From: JBOGEB01 sp050743125
Lineage (GTDB): Bacteria > Actinomycetota > Nitriliruptoria > Euzebyales > Egibacteraceae
Length of the DNA stretch: 14,026 bases
Assembly (NCBI GenBank): GCA_050743125.1
Contig: JBOGEB010000108.1
Coordinates: 1 to 14,026 of the forward strand
Reading direction: 5' to 3'
Shown one piece after another: positions 5,564-13,722 of this stretch. The notes under the pieces were generated by a model. It had not been told where the DNA came from, did no database searches, and saw only the letters and a list, made by a program, of their open reading frames with translations. The position numbers and the translations under genes were made by a program. Position 1 is the first letter of the stretch. Every line of letters begins with the position of its first letter.

Positions 5564-6700
5564 ATGAAACTCAGGGCAGAGCGGACGGAGTTCGCTGACG
5601 CGGTGGTGTGGGCGCAGCGCACGGCTGGTGATCGCGCGACGCTGCCGGCCCTGTCCGGAATTCGGCTCGAGGTGACCGGAGACCGGCTCGTGCTCGCGTC
5701 GTCGAACCTCGAGATCGACAGCACGCTGTCGATCCCCGTCCAGGGAGAGCGCGACGGGGTCGCGCTCGTGCCAGGGAAACTGCTCGTCGATGTGGTCCGC
5801 AGCCTCCCCGCCGCCGCAGTTGCCGCCGAGGTGGCCGGGGACGTCCTCAACCTGACGTGCGACCGAGCGCAGTTCGCGCTGCGGCTGATGCCGGTCGAGG
5901 ATTTCCCGGCGCTCGGGGCACCGTCGTCGGGCGCGACCGTCGCGGTGTGCAAGGCCGAGGAGTTCGCGCGCATGGTCGCGCAGGTCGCGCGGGCCGCCAG
6001 CGCTGACGACGCCCGCGCGGTGCTGACCGGGGTGAGCCTGGTGGCGACCGCGACTTCGCTGACCGCCTCCGCGACCGACTCGTACCGGCTCGCCGTCTGC
6101 GAGCTCCCGTGGGACCACGGGACCCAGATGAGCGCGCTCGTGCCGCGCCGCGCGCTCGACCAGGCGCGGCACGCTGCCGAGCTGCTCGGCAGCGAGGTCC
6201 GCATGATCCTCGAGCCCGGCCAGGCGACGTTCGCGTTCAGCGACCGACGGCTGGTCACCCGGCTGATCGAGGGAACCTTCCCTGACGTGAGCCAGCTCAT
6301 CCCAGAGACCTGGGAGCGGCGCCTGACGATCGACCGCTCCGAGTTCTTGGAGGTCGTGAAGCGGGTCGCGGTCGTGGGTGACACGAACACCGCGATCACG
6401 CCGGTGACGCTCCAGCTCTCCGCGGACTCGGTGTTCGTGAAGGCCGGCAGCGGCGAGGTCGGGCGCGGCGAGGAGACACTGTCCGGGACACTCGAGGGCG
6501 AGGACCTGCAGATCTCGTTCAACCCGCGCTACCTGACGGACGGCCTCGAGGTCGTCGGCAGCGAGCGGGTGGTGCTTGAGTTTCGTGACGAGCTGAAGCC
6601 GGCGGTGCTCCGCCCGGTGTGCACAAGCGACGACGCTGCGCAGGAGCCGGACCCGGCGAGTCAGCGGTTCCTCTATCTGCTCATGCCAGTGCGCGTCTAG
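5564..6700 (+). CDS. dnaN: DNA polymerase III beta subunit (sliding clamp)
   Basis: A 378-aa clamp subunit. Two copies form a ring around DNA that tethers the replicative polymerase and binds clamp-dependent partners. The length fits the three-domain beta fold, and typical motifs are present: PALSGIRLEV (29-38) in domain I, LTGVSLVATATSLTASATDSYRLA at the start of domain II, and the C-terminal YLLMPVRV. ATG at 5564 has a GGAGG ribosome binding site (about 5552-5556); an open frame continues upstream to 5282 but crosses the DnaA-box region and lacks clamp similarity. The TAG stop codon (6698-6700) is part of the CTAG that marks the left end of a terminal-inverted-repeat element, so that element begins exactly at the end of this gene. 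Confidence 0.97.
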   Translation: MKLRAERTEFADAVVWAQRTAGDRATLPALSGIRLEVTGDRLVLASSNLEIDSTLSIPVQGERDGVALVPGKLLVDVVRSLPAAAVAAEVAGDVLNLTCDRAQFALRLMPVEDFPALGAPSSGATVAVCKAEEFARMVAQVARAASADDARAVLTGVSLVATATSLTASATDSYRLAVCELPWDHGTQMSALVPRRALDQARHAAELLGSEVRMILEPGQATFAFSDRRLVTRLIEGTFPDVSQLIPETWERRLTIDRSEFLEVVKRVAVVGDTNTAITPVTLQLSADSVFVKAGSGEVGRGEETLSGTLEGEDLQISFNPRYLTDGLEVVGSERVVLEFRDELKPAVLRPVCTSDDAAQEPDPASQRFLYLLMPVRV

Positions 6701-6872
6701 TGGTCCAAGCGGAAAGTTCCGTCGGCACCGAGGGTGCGGCTGCGCCCGTCTCGCAAGGCGAAGCGCTCCGCGCGGGTTGCGCCGTGTACTGGTTGTCCTC
6801 AAGCGACCCGCAACGCCGCGAGGCGGGATGCTTTACGCACGAATGCACGGGTTTTTCCGCGCGGACCACTAG
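6697..6872 (+). mobile_element. 176-bp MITE-like element between dnaN and recF (repeat copy B)
   Basis: The ends are imperfect inverted repeats. CTAGTGGTCCAAGCGGAAA (6697-6715) pairs with the complement of TTTCCGCGCGGACCACTAG (6854-6872), matching at 17 of 19 bases, including a perfect outer 10. If CTAG at each end is a target duplication, the element proper is 6701-6868 with 15-bp ends. It encodes no protein of its own. About 100 bp (6697-6800) recurs, inverted, at 1067-1169. It fills most of the 206-bp dnaN-recF gap, and its left CTAG includes the dnaN stop codon. Removing one CTAG plus the interior would leave dnaN intact. A non-autonomous element or an extragenic repeat with RNA structure are the two readings. 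Confidence 0.72.
6752..6781 (+). promoter_or_regulatory. Stem conserved between the two repeat copies
   Basis: CGCAA (6752-6756) pairs with TTGCG (6777-6781) around GC-rich DNA. In the other copy (same sense) the arms read CGCGA and CCGCG: one A-T pair has become G-C, and an outer T/C mismatch has become a G-C pair, while one pair is lost. This is suggestive but slight evidence that the structure matters. Confidence 0.35.
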
Positions 6873-6906
6873 GCCCTGCGCGGCCGGATGAGATGCGATC
6901 GGCGCG

Positions 6907-8037
6907 GTGTTCCTGGAGCGGCTCGAGCTCATCGACATCCGCAGCTACCGCCAGGCGGTCCTGGAGCTCGGTCCGGGCATGAGCGTCCTCGTCGGCGGGA
7001 ACGCGCAGGGCAAGACGAACCTCGTCGAGGCCGTCCACTACCTCGGGATCGGCGCGACCCACCGCGCGAGCTCAGAGACGGCGCTCGTCCGCGCTGGCAT
7101 GCAGGCCGGGGTGATCCGCGCCGGGGCAAGGAGCGAGGGGGGGCGGGCGCTGTCGGTCGAGGTCGAGCTGCGCCCCGGCGGCCGCAATCGGGCGCGGGTC
7201 AACGGCCAGCCTCAGCCGAGGTACCGGGAGGCGATCGGGCTCGTGCGGAGCGTGCTGTTCGCGCCTGAGGACCTCCAGCTCATCCGCGGCGACCCGGCCG
7301 AGCGGAGGCGGTTCCTCGACGACCTCCTTGGACAGCGTCGGCGCGCCTACCTCGCGGCCCGGCAGGAGTACGAGCGGGTGCTCCGGCAGCGCAACGCGCT
7401 CCTGCGAGGCGGGCGGGCCCGACGCCATGACGTCGGCCGTGCGGAGCTCGACGCGTGGACGGACGCGCTCGTCCGCGCGGGAGCGGTGGTCCTCGCAGCG
7501 CGGATCGCGGTCGTCCACGCGCTGGCGGGTCCGGCGACCGCGGCGTACGCGAACCTCGCCGGCCCCGAGGCGCAGCCGTCCGTGGAGTTGGTCTACGAGC
7601 TGTCCACCGGCCGGCGGATACAGGCCCGGCCCGACAGCGGCGTTCCCGACCCCGGCGAGCTCGGTGACGAGTTGCGCGCGGGGCTGACGGAGTTCGCCTT
7701 GGCGGAGCGGGAGCGGGGAGTGACCCTCGCCGGGCCGCACCGTGACGAGCTGCACCTCCGGATCGGAACGCTGCCGGCCAAGGGGTTCGCGAGCCACGGC
7801 GAGCAGTGGTCGCTCGCCCTCGCGCTCCGCCTGGCGAGCCACGCGGTGCTCGACGAGGTAGGGGAGGAGCCGATCGTCCTGCTCGACGATGTCTTCGCTG
7901 AGCTCGACGTGCGGCGCCGCGCGCGGCTCGCTGCTGCATGCGCGGCGTTCGAGCAGGTCGTCGTGACGGCCGCGGTCGAGGCGGACGTTCCCCTGGAGGG
8001 CCCGCGGTACTGGGTCGCCGAGGGGACCGTCCGGTGA
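6907..8037 (+). CDS. recF: DNA replication and repair protein RecF
   Basis: A 376-aa SMC-like ATPase that acts with RecO and RecR to load RecA at single-strand gaps. Walker A GGNAQGKTNL is at 30-39, the conserved GPHRDEL at 276-282, the ABC signature region SHGEQWSLALALRLA at 296-310, and Walker B IVLLDDVFAELD at 323-334. The GTG at 6907 is the only usable start, because an in-frame TGA lies at 6889-6891, and no strong Shine-Dalgarno precedes it. The signature reads SHGEQW where SRGEQR is common, a mild deviation in the signature. The gene is split from dnaN by the MITE-like element and overlaps dciA by GTGA, so recF and dciA are probably translationally coupled. Confidence 0.97.
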   Translation: MFLERLELIDIRSYRQAVLELGPGMSVLVGGNAQGKTNLVEAVHYLGIGATHRASSETALVRAGMQAGVIRAGARSEGGRALSVEVELRPGGRNRARVNGQPQPRYREAIGLVRSVLFAPEDLQLIRGDPAERRRFLDDLLGQRRRAYLAARQEYERVLRQRNALLRGGRARRHDVGRAELDAWTDALVRAGAVVLAARIAVVHALAGPATAAYANLAGPEAQPSVELVYELSTGRRIQARPDSGVPDPGELGDELRAGLTEFALAERERGVTLAGPHRDELHLRIGTLPAKGFASHGEQWSLALALRLASHAVLDEVGEEPIVLLDDVFAELDVRRRARLAAACAAFEQVVVTAAVEADVPLEGPRYWVAEGTVR

Positions 8038-8384
8038 GGCGAGGACCGGTGACGCGAGGACTCCCCAGGCCCAAGCGGGACGAGCCCTCGCCGCTGGCCG
8101 CGCTGCTCGAGGCGATTCGTGCCCGGCCTGGGTGGGCGGCGCGTCTGGAGGGCGCGCGCATCCACGCGTGCTGGGGTGAGATCGCCGGCGACCAGCTCGC
8201 CCGCCACGCCGAGCCGGTGCGGTTGGCGGGAGGCGTGCTCGCGGTCCGTGCGGTCTCGCCGGCCTGGGCCGAGCAGGTCCGCTACCTCTCGAGCGACCTC
8301 GCCCGTCAGGCGAACGCCGTGCTCGGGCCGGGGAGCGTACGCCAAGTGACCGTGATCACCGGACCGCTCACGCACCCGCACTGA
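8034..8384 (+). CDS. dciA: DUF721 protein, DciA-type helicase loader
   Basis: A 116-aa DUF721-family protein. This family includes DciA, which acts on the replicative helicase DnaB in bacteria lacking DnaC or DnaI; the mycobacterial homologue sits in the same place, between recF and gyrB. The N-terminus is basic (RRGPVTRGLPRPKRDE). The conserved core follows: ARIHACWGEIAGDQLARHAEPVRLAGGVLAVRAVSPAWAEQVRYLSSDL, from about residue 41, with the key tryptophans W47 and W78. GTG at 8034 overlaps the recF stop; GTG at 8049, preceded by GAGG, is an equally reasonable start giving 111 aa. The family assignment rests on the core pattern and the position. Confidence 0.88.
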   Translation: MRRGPVTRGLPRPKRDEPSPLAALLEAIRARPGWAARLEGARIHACWGEIAGDQLARHAEPVRLAGGVLAVRAVSPAWAEQVRYLSSDLARQANAVLGPGSVRQVTVITGPLTHPH

Positions 8385-8435
8385 CCAGGCAAAACGTGCT
8401 GTGACCGCGGTGGGGGGCACACCATCCTGGCGTGG

Positions 8436-8441
8436 TAGGCT
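8436..8441 (+). promoter_or_regulatory. Candidate -10 element upstream of gyrB
   Basis: TAGGCT resembles the actinobacterial -10 consensus TAGRCT and lies in the 182-bp dciA-gyrB gap, 126 bp before the gyrB GTG. No good -35 is seen about 17 bp upstream. A 5-bp stem (AAAGA 8488-8492 with TCTTT 8500-8504) lies in the leader. Confidence 0.35.
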
Positions 8442-8566
8442 CAAGGCTGATTGGGCGTGTCGCTCCGTGTAGGTGTCTGCAGCGTCCAAAGAAACGCGGT
8501 CTTTCTAAGGGCCCCATCGCCGCTTGTCCGCTGGGTGCGTGCGCCCTGCGTTGGAGGCAACGCCGA

Positions 8567-10609
8567 GTGACCGAACACGACCCGCCTGTTCCCACCTCTG
8601 ACGAGTACGGCGCGAAGGACATCACCGTCCTTGAGGGTCTCGAGGCCGTGCGCAAGCGCCCTGGCATGTACGTCGGCTCGACGGGGCCGCGGGGCCTGCA
8701 CCACCTCGTCCACGAGGTGGTCGACAACTCGGTCGACGAGGCCATGGCGGGGGAGTGCAGCGAGATCACCGTGACCCTGTTGGCCGACGGCGGCGTGCGG
8801 GTCACCGACGACGGGCGCGGCATCCCGGTCGACGAGCACCCCACGCTCCACAAGTCGGCGCTGGAGGTCGTCCTGACCGTCCTCCATGCGGGCGGCAAGT
8901 TCGACAACAAGTCCTACGCGGTGTCCGGCGGCTTGCACGGGGTCGGCGTCTCGGTCGTCAACGCGCTGTCCCGCCGGCTCGTCGCCGAGGTGCTCCGCGA
9001 CGGGCGGCGCTACCGGCAGACGTACCAGCGCGGCGTGCCCGCCGGCCCGGTCGAGGTCGTCGGCGAGGCGCCGCGCGGGGATGACGGGAAACCCCGGACC
9101 GGTACGACGATCACGTTCTGGGCGGACGACGAGGTCTTCGAGACGCTCGAGTACAGCTGGGAGCTGTTGACCACCCGTTTCCGTGAGACCGCGTTCCTGA
9201 CCGCCGGCCTGCGGGTGCGGGTCGTCGACGAGCGCCCGAACCACGGCGTGCCGGGCGAGGACCCGGCGAAGGAGCAGGGGCCGCGGGTGGTCGAGTTCTG
9301 CTACTCCGGCGGCCTCCGTGACTTCGTGACGCATCTGAACAGCAAGAAGGACCCGCTCCACGACGGGATCGTCCACTTCTCGGCGACCGAGGAGAACGGC
9401 GACGGCCCGCATGAGGTCGAGGTCGCGCTGCAGTGGAACTCGACCTTCCACGAGTCGATTCACACGTTCGCGAACACGATCAACACCCACGAGGGCGGCA
9501 CGCACGAGGAGGGCTTCAAGAAGGCGCTCACCGCCGTGGTCAACCGCGTCGCGCGCGAGACCGGCCTGCTGAAGGCCAACGGCCGCAGCCGGGGCGCCGA
9601 CCTCGCGCTGACCGGCGAGGACATCCGCGAGGGGCTGACCGCGATCGTGTCGGTGAAGCTCGCAGACCCGCAGTTCGAGGGGCAGACCAAGACGAAGCTC
9701 GGCAACACGCACATCCGCAGCTTCGTCGAGCGCACGTGCAACGAGCACCTGAAGATCTGGTTGGAGGAGCACCTGAACGAGGCCCGGGTGATCGTGAACA
9801 AGGCGATCCAGGGCGCCCGCGCACGGCTTGCTGCCCGCGCGGCCCGCGACCTCACCCGGCGGAAGGGGCTGCTCGACTCGACGCAGCTGCCAGGAAAGTT
9901 GGCGGACTGCGCCTCGACCATCCCTGCGGAGTGCGAGATCTTCATCGTCGAGGGGGACTCCGCGGGCGGCTCCAGCAAGCAGGCGCGCCAGCGGGAGTTC
10001 CAGGCCGTGCTCCCGATCCGGGGGAAGATCCTCAACGTCGAGAAAGCGCGGCTGGGAAAGATCCTCGAGAACAAAGAGATCCAGGCGCTCATCACCGCGA
10101 TCGGCACGGGCATCGGGGACGAGTTCGACATCACCAAGGCCCGCTATCACAAGATCGTGATGCTCATGGACGCCGACGTCGACGGCGCGCACATCCGCAC
10201 GCTCGTGCTCACGTTCATCTTCCGGCACATGAAGGAGCTGATCGACGCCGGTTACGTCTACATCGCGCAGCCGCCGCTCTACCAGCTCGACCCTCCCGGG
10301 GCGAAAGGCAGGGACCGGACCCGCTACGCGTACAGCGACCGCGAGCGCGACCGGATCCTCGCGGAGATGGTGAACGGCGACGGGTCCAAGAAGGTGAAGA
10401 TCCAGCGGTTCAAAGGCCTCGGCGAGATGGACCCTGAGCAGCTCGAGATCACCACGATGGACCCTGACCGCCGGACCATGCTCCAGGTGACGATGGACGA
10501 CGCCGCCGCCGCCGACCAGATGTTCACCATTCTGATGGGCGACGACGTCGAGGCTCGTCGCGACTTCATCGTCCGCAACGCCCGCGACGTCCGCTTCCTG
10601 GACGTGTAG
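8567..10609 (+). CDS. gyrB: DNA gyrase subunit B
   Basis: A 680-aa subunit that provides the ATPase of gyrase, driving negative supercoiling with GyrA. The GHKL fold shows EVVDNSVDEA (50-59; catalytic E50, Mg-binding N54), VTDDGRGIPV (79-88) and GGLHGVGVSVVNALS (121-135). The TOPRIM domain carries EGDSAGG (462-468) and DADVDG (535-540), which bind catalytic magnesium. QRFKGLGEM is at 613-621. The length is close to that of other actinobacterial GyrB. GTG at 8567 has a GGAGG site nine bases upstream; an in-frame ATG at 8432 would add 45 residues with no GyrB similarity. It is followed by gyrA after 4 bp, so the two are co-translated. Confidence 0.98.
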   Translation: MTEHDPPVPTSDEYGAKDITVLEGLEAVRKRPGMYVGSTGPRGLHHLVHEVVDNSVDEAMAGECSEITVTLLADGGVRVTDDGRGIPVDEHPTLHKSALEVVLTVLHAGGKFDNKSYAVSGGLHGVGVSVVNALSRRLVAEVLRDGRRYRQTYQRGVPAGPVEVVGEAPRGDDGKPRTGTTITFWADDEVFETLEYSWELLTTRFRETAFLTAGLRVRVVDERPNHGVPGEDPAKEQGPRVVEFCYSGGLRDFVTHLNSKKDPLHDGIVHFSATEENGDGPHEVEVALQWNSTFHESIHTFANTINTHEGGTHEEGFKKALTAVVNRVARETGLLKANGRSRGADLALTGEDIREGLTAIVSVKLADPQFEGQTKTKLGNTHIRSFVERTCNEHLKIWLEEHLNEARVIVNKAIQGARARLAARAARDLTRRKGLLDSTQLPGKLADCASTIPAECEIFIVEGDSAGGSSKQARQREFQAVLPIRGKILNVEKARLGKILENKEIQALITAIGTGIGDEFDITKARYHKIVMLMDADVDGAHIRTLVLTFIFRHMKELIDAGYVYIAQPPLYQLDPPGAKGRDRTRYAYSDRERDRILAEMVNGDGSKKVKIQRFKGLGEMDPEQLEITTMDPDRRTMLQVTMDDAAAADQMFTILMGDDVEARRDFIVRNARDVRFLDV

Positions 10610-10613
10610 CGCG

Positions 10614-13070
10614 ATGAGCGGCCAGACGCTGCCCGGCGACCGTATCCAGCCGGTCGAGATCGAGGAGGAGCTCCAGCGCTCGTACCTCGACTACGCGATG
10701 TCGGTCATCGTCGGCCGCGCGCTCCCCGACGTCCGCGACGGCCTGAAGCCGGTGCACCGCCGCATCCTCTACTCGATGTTCGAGGGCGGGATGCGCGCCG
10801 GCACCCAGCACCGCAAGGCCGCCGCCGCCGTTGGCGACGTGATGAAGAAGTACCACCCGCACGGCGACACGGCGATCTACGACGCCCTCGTCCGCATGGC
10901 CCAGCCCTGGGCGATCCGCTACCCCCTCATCGAGGGCCACGGCAACTTCGGCTCCGTAGACGGCGACCCACCGGCGGCGATGAGGTACACCGAGACGCGG
11001 CTGTCGCCGCTCGCGATGGAGCTGTTGCGGGACATCGACGAGGACACGGTCGACTTCGTCGACAACTACGACGGACAGGAGCGCGAGCCGGTCGTGCTGC
11101 CGTCGCGGTTCCCGAACCTGCTGGTGAACGGCAGCTCAGGGATCGCGGTCGGGATGGCGACCAACGTGGCGCCGCACAACCTCGTGGAGATGTGCGACGC
11201 GGTCATCGCGACGATCGCGAACCCGGACGTCACCCTGGCGGAGCTGGCCAAGATCGTGCCCGGGCCGGACTTCCCGACCGGTGCGCTGGTCATCGGCATC
11301 AGCGGGATCCGCGAGGCGCAGGAGACGGGCCGCGGCTCGATCCGGATGCGCGCCGTGGTCGAGGTCGAGGAGGCCGGTGGGCGGGAGCGGCTCGTCGTGA
11401 CCGAGCTGCCCTACCAGGTGAACAAGGCCAACCTCGCGGTGAAGATCGCCGAGCTGGTGAAGGACCGGCGGATCATGGGGATCGCCGACCTGCGGGACGA
11501 GTCGAACCGGCGGGGCATGCGCCTGGTCATCGAGTTGAAGCGGGACGCGCAGACCCAGGTCGTCCTGAACCAGCTCTACAAGATGACCCAGCTGCAGGAC
11601 ACGTTCGGGGTCATCAACCTCGCGCTCGTCGATGGCGTGCCGCGCACCCTGCCCCTGAAGGCCACGATCCTGGCCTACATCGGCCACCAGGTCGAGATGA
11701 TCACGCGGCGCACGCAGTTCAGGCTGCGGAAGGCGCAGGAGCGGGCGCACGTCCTGGAGGGCTTGATCACCGCGCTCGACCACCTGGACGAGGTCATCGC
11801 GCTGATCCGCGGCGCCGAGAGCGCGGACGCCGCGCTGACAGGGCTGCGGCAACGGTTCGACCTGTCGGAGATCCAAGCGCGGGCGATCCTCGACATGCAG
11901 CTGCGTCGGCTCGCCGCCCTGGAGCGCCAGCGGATCCTCGACGAGCACCGCGACCTGCTGGTGCTGATCGCCGACCTGCGCGGCATTCTCGACGACCCGG
12001 GCAGGATCCGGGCGATCATCGTCGAGGAGCTGACCGAGCTGCGGGACCGCTTCGGCGACCCGCGCCGCACCCGCATCCTGCCCGGAGAGGGCGACTTCAA
12101 CCTCGCCGACCTGATCGCGGAGGAGGAGGTCGTCGTCACGCTCACCCGCGCTGGCTACGTGAAGCGGGTCAAGGCGAGCGAGTACCGGACCCAGCGGCGT
12201 GGCGGCAAGGGCGTGTCCGGGACCGCGCTGAAATCCGACGACATCGTCCGTGACCTGTTCGTCACCACGACGCACCACTGGCTGCTGTTCTTCACGAACC
12301 GGGGCCGGGTGTACCGGGTCAAGGCCTGGGAGATCCCCGAGAAGGGCCGGACCGCGCGCGGCACCTACGTGGCGAACGTGCCCGGCCTGGCGCTCGAGCG
12401 CGGCGAGACGATCGCCGCTGTGCTCGACCTGCGGGACTTCGGGGCGCAAGAGGACGCGCGCTACCTCGTGTTCTCCACGCGCCGTGGGATGGTCAAGCGC
12501 ACCGCCTTGCGCGAGTACGACTCGCCGCGGTCGGTGCTCATCGCGATCAACCTGCGCCACGGCGACGAGCTCATCGGCGTCCAGGTCACCTCCGGCGACG
12601 ACGAGGTCATGCTCGTGTCCAGGCAGGCGATGGCGATCCGTTTCTTGGAGGGAGACGTCCGCCCGACGGGCCGTGACACCTCGGGCGTGAAGGGCATGGG
12701 GCTCGACTCCGGCGACGAGGTCCTGTCGATGTGCCGGACCGTGCCCGACGGGCAGCTGCTCGTCGTGACCGAGGAGGGGTACGGCAAGCGCACGCCCCTC
12801 GAGCGCTACCCGCTCCAGCGGCGCGGCGGCAAAGGCGTGCGGACCGCCCAGCTCACCACGCACCGCGGCGGGCTGGTCGGCGCGCTCGTCGCGGCCTACG
12901 AGCAGGAGATCCTCATCGTGACGGACGCGGGGACGATCATCCGGACGGACGTCAAGGACATCCGCCCCACCGGTCGAGCCACCCAGGGAGTCCGCGTGAT
13001 GAAGCCGTCCGACGGCGCGAAGGTCGCCTCGATCGCCCCGGTCGTCGAGAGCGACGAGCTGGACGAGTGA
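10614..13070 (+). CDS. gyrA: DNA gyrase subunit A
   Basis: An 818-aa DNA breakage and wrapping subunit, which forms the A2B2 gyrase with GyrB. The winged-helix core shows HPHGDTAIYD (81-90). The catalytic tyrosine is Y125 in AAMRYTETRLS. In the quinolone-resistance-determining region the E. coli Ser83 position is T86 and the Asp87 position is D90, so the Ser83 position carries Thr and the acidic residue is retained; neither of the classical substitutions to bulky or non-acidic residues is present. The C-terminal beta-pinwheel (from about 495) contains two perfect GyrA boxes, QRRGGKG at 527-533 and 735-741. Start ATG at 10614, 4 bp after the gyrB stop; no independent promoter is visible. Confidence 0.98.
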   Translation: MSGQTLPGDRIQPVEIEEELQRSYLDYAMSVIVGRALPDVRDGLKPVHRRILYSMFEGGMRAGTQHRKAAAAVGDVMKKYHPHGDTAIYDALVRMAQPWAIRYPLIEGHGNFGSVDGDPPAAMRYTETRLSPLAMELLRDIDEDTVDFVDNYDGQEREPVVLPSRFPNLLVNGSSGIAVGMATNVAPHNLVEMCDAVIATIANPDVTLAELAKIVPGPDFPTGALVIGISGIREAQETGRGSIRMRAVVEVEEAGGRERLVVTELPYQVNKANLAVKIAELVKDRRIMGIADLRDESNRRGMRLVIELKRDAQTQVVLNQLYKMTQLQDTFGVINLALVDGVPRTLPLKATILAYIGHQVEMITRRTQFRLRKAQERAHVLEGLITALDHLDEVIALIRGAESADAALTGLRQRFDLSEIQARAILDMQLRRLAALERQRILDEHRDLLVLIADLRGILDDPGRIRAIIVEELTELRDRFGDPRRTRILPGEGDFNLADLIAEEEVVVTLTRAGYVKRVKASEYRTQRRGGKGVSGTALKSDDIVRDLFVTTTHHWLLFFTNRGRVYRVKAWEIPEKGRTARGTYVANVPGLALERGETIAAVLDLRDFGAQEDARYLVFSTRRGMVKRTALREYDSPRSVLIAINLRHGDELIGVQVTSGDDEVMLVSRQAMAIRFLEGDVRPTGRDTSGVKGMGLDSGDEVLSMCRTVPDGQLLVVTEEGYGKRTPLERYPLQRRGGKGVRTAQLTTHRGGLVGALVAAYEQEILIVTDAGTIIRTDVKDIRPTGRATQGVRVMKPSDGAKVASIAPVVESDELDE

Positions 13071-13114
13071 GGGTGCCGCCGACCGGCCAGGATGCCCTGC
13101 ATCGTTGTCGTGCG

Positions 13115-13120
13115 TAAACT
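13115..13120 (+). promoter_or_regulatory. Candidate -10 for a leaderless DUF3566 transcript
   Basis: TAAACT ends 8 nt before the ATG at 13129. A start site 6-9 nt downstream of a -10 would fall at the initiation codon, and no Shine-Dalgarno is present, as in leaderless actinobacterial genes. There is no convincing -35. Read-through from gyrA is the alternative. Confidence 0.4.
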
Positions 13121-13128
13121 CTGGCTCC

Positions 13129-13536
13129 ATGGCGGCGCTTGGTCCAGACATTACGGTGGTCAGCGACACGCGGGACGTCGTCCCGCCCCGGCGGATCGTG
13201 CGTCAGGCAGCGACCATCAGCCGGGTCGACCCCTGGGCCGTGCTGAAACTCAGCCTGATCTTCTACTTCTGCTTCCTGCTCGTCGCCATGCTCGGGCTGA
13301 CGGTCTTCTGGGCGGTCCTCAGCTCGGTCGGCGTGATCGAGGGGCTCACGAGCTTTCTGAACAAGCTCCAGCTCACGGTCGTGATCAACGGCGGGAACAT
13401 CGCCCGCGCGGTCTTTCTCCTCGGCATCCTCAACGTCGTGCTGTGGACGGGCATCAACGTGTTCCTCGCGTTCCTCTACAACCTCGTCGCCGACGTGATC
13501 GGCGGGCTGCGGATCGAGCTTGACGCCGAGGAGTAG
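13129..13536 (+). CDS. DUF3566 family membrane protein
   Basis: A 135-aa two-helix membrane protein of unknown function, typical of actinobacteria and usually found just after gyrA (as with Rv0007 in Mycobacterium). Residues 1-30 are cytoplasmic-looking and basic. The conserved entry SRVDPWAVLKLSL is at 31-43. The first membrane helix covers about 41-66 and the second about 93-120, with the loop AND-like segment LNKLQLTVVINGG between them. It lacks the long proline-rich N-terminus of mycobacterial and streptomycete relatives. ATG at 13129 is chosen; a TTG at 13105 would add 8 residues. Both lack a Shine-Dalgarno. A function in membrane or division biology has been suggested for relatives, but the sequence shows none. 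Confidence 0.85.
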   Translation: MAALGPDITVVSDTRDVVPPRRIVRQAATISRVDPWAVLKLSLIFYFCFLLVAMLGLTVFWAVLSSVGVIEGLTSFLNKLQLTVVINGGNIARAVFLLGILNVVLWTGINVFLAFLYNLVADVIGGLRIELDAEE

Positions 13537-13587
13537 CCGGGTCCGGGGCGCCCCCGAGCGATCCGTGCGTGCTGCCGGGCGGGCGGC

Positions 13588-13593
13588 TAGACT
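13588..13593 (+). promoter_or_regulatory. Candidate -10 for tRNA-Ile
   Basis: TAGACT matches the actinobacterial -10 consensus and ends 18 bp before the tRNA start. The -35 region (about 13565-13570) does not resemble TTGAC. It may serve tRNA-Ile and possibly the downstream peptide and tRNA-Ala. Confidence 0.45.
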
Positions 13594-13611
13594 CCGTCGA
13601 CCAAGCAACAA

Positions 13612-13685
<74 letters not shown>

Positions 13686-13722
13686 CGCGACCCACACACG
13701 CCGACTCACCTCGGAGGCCACC

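Noticed and set aside
8432..8566. N-terminal extension of GyrB from an upstream ATG
   Set aside because: The 45 extra residues are unlike GyrB, cover the putative promoter, and the GTG at 8567 has its own GGAGG site.
8441..10228. 595-codon open frame on the minus strand opposite gyrB
   Set aside because: A shadow of high-GC codon structure; gyrB on the plus strand is unmistakable and the antisense protein shows no recognisable family.
11136..13169. 677-codon open frame on the minus strand opposite gyrA
   Set aside because: Same cause: third-position GC bias keeps the antisense frame open. Its composition is rich in Asp, Arg, Leu and His, without domain signatures.
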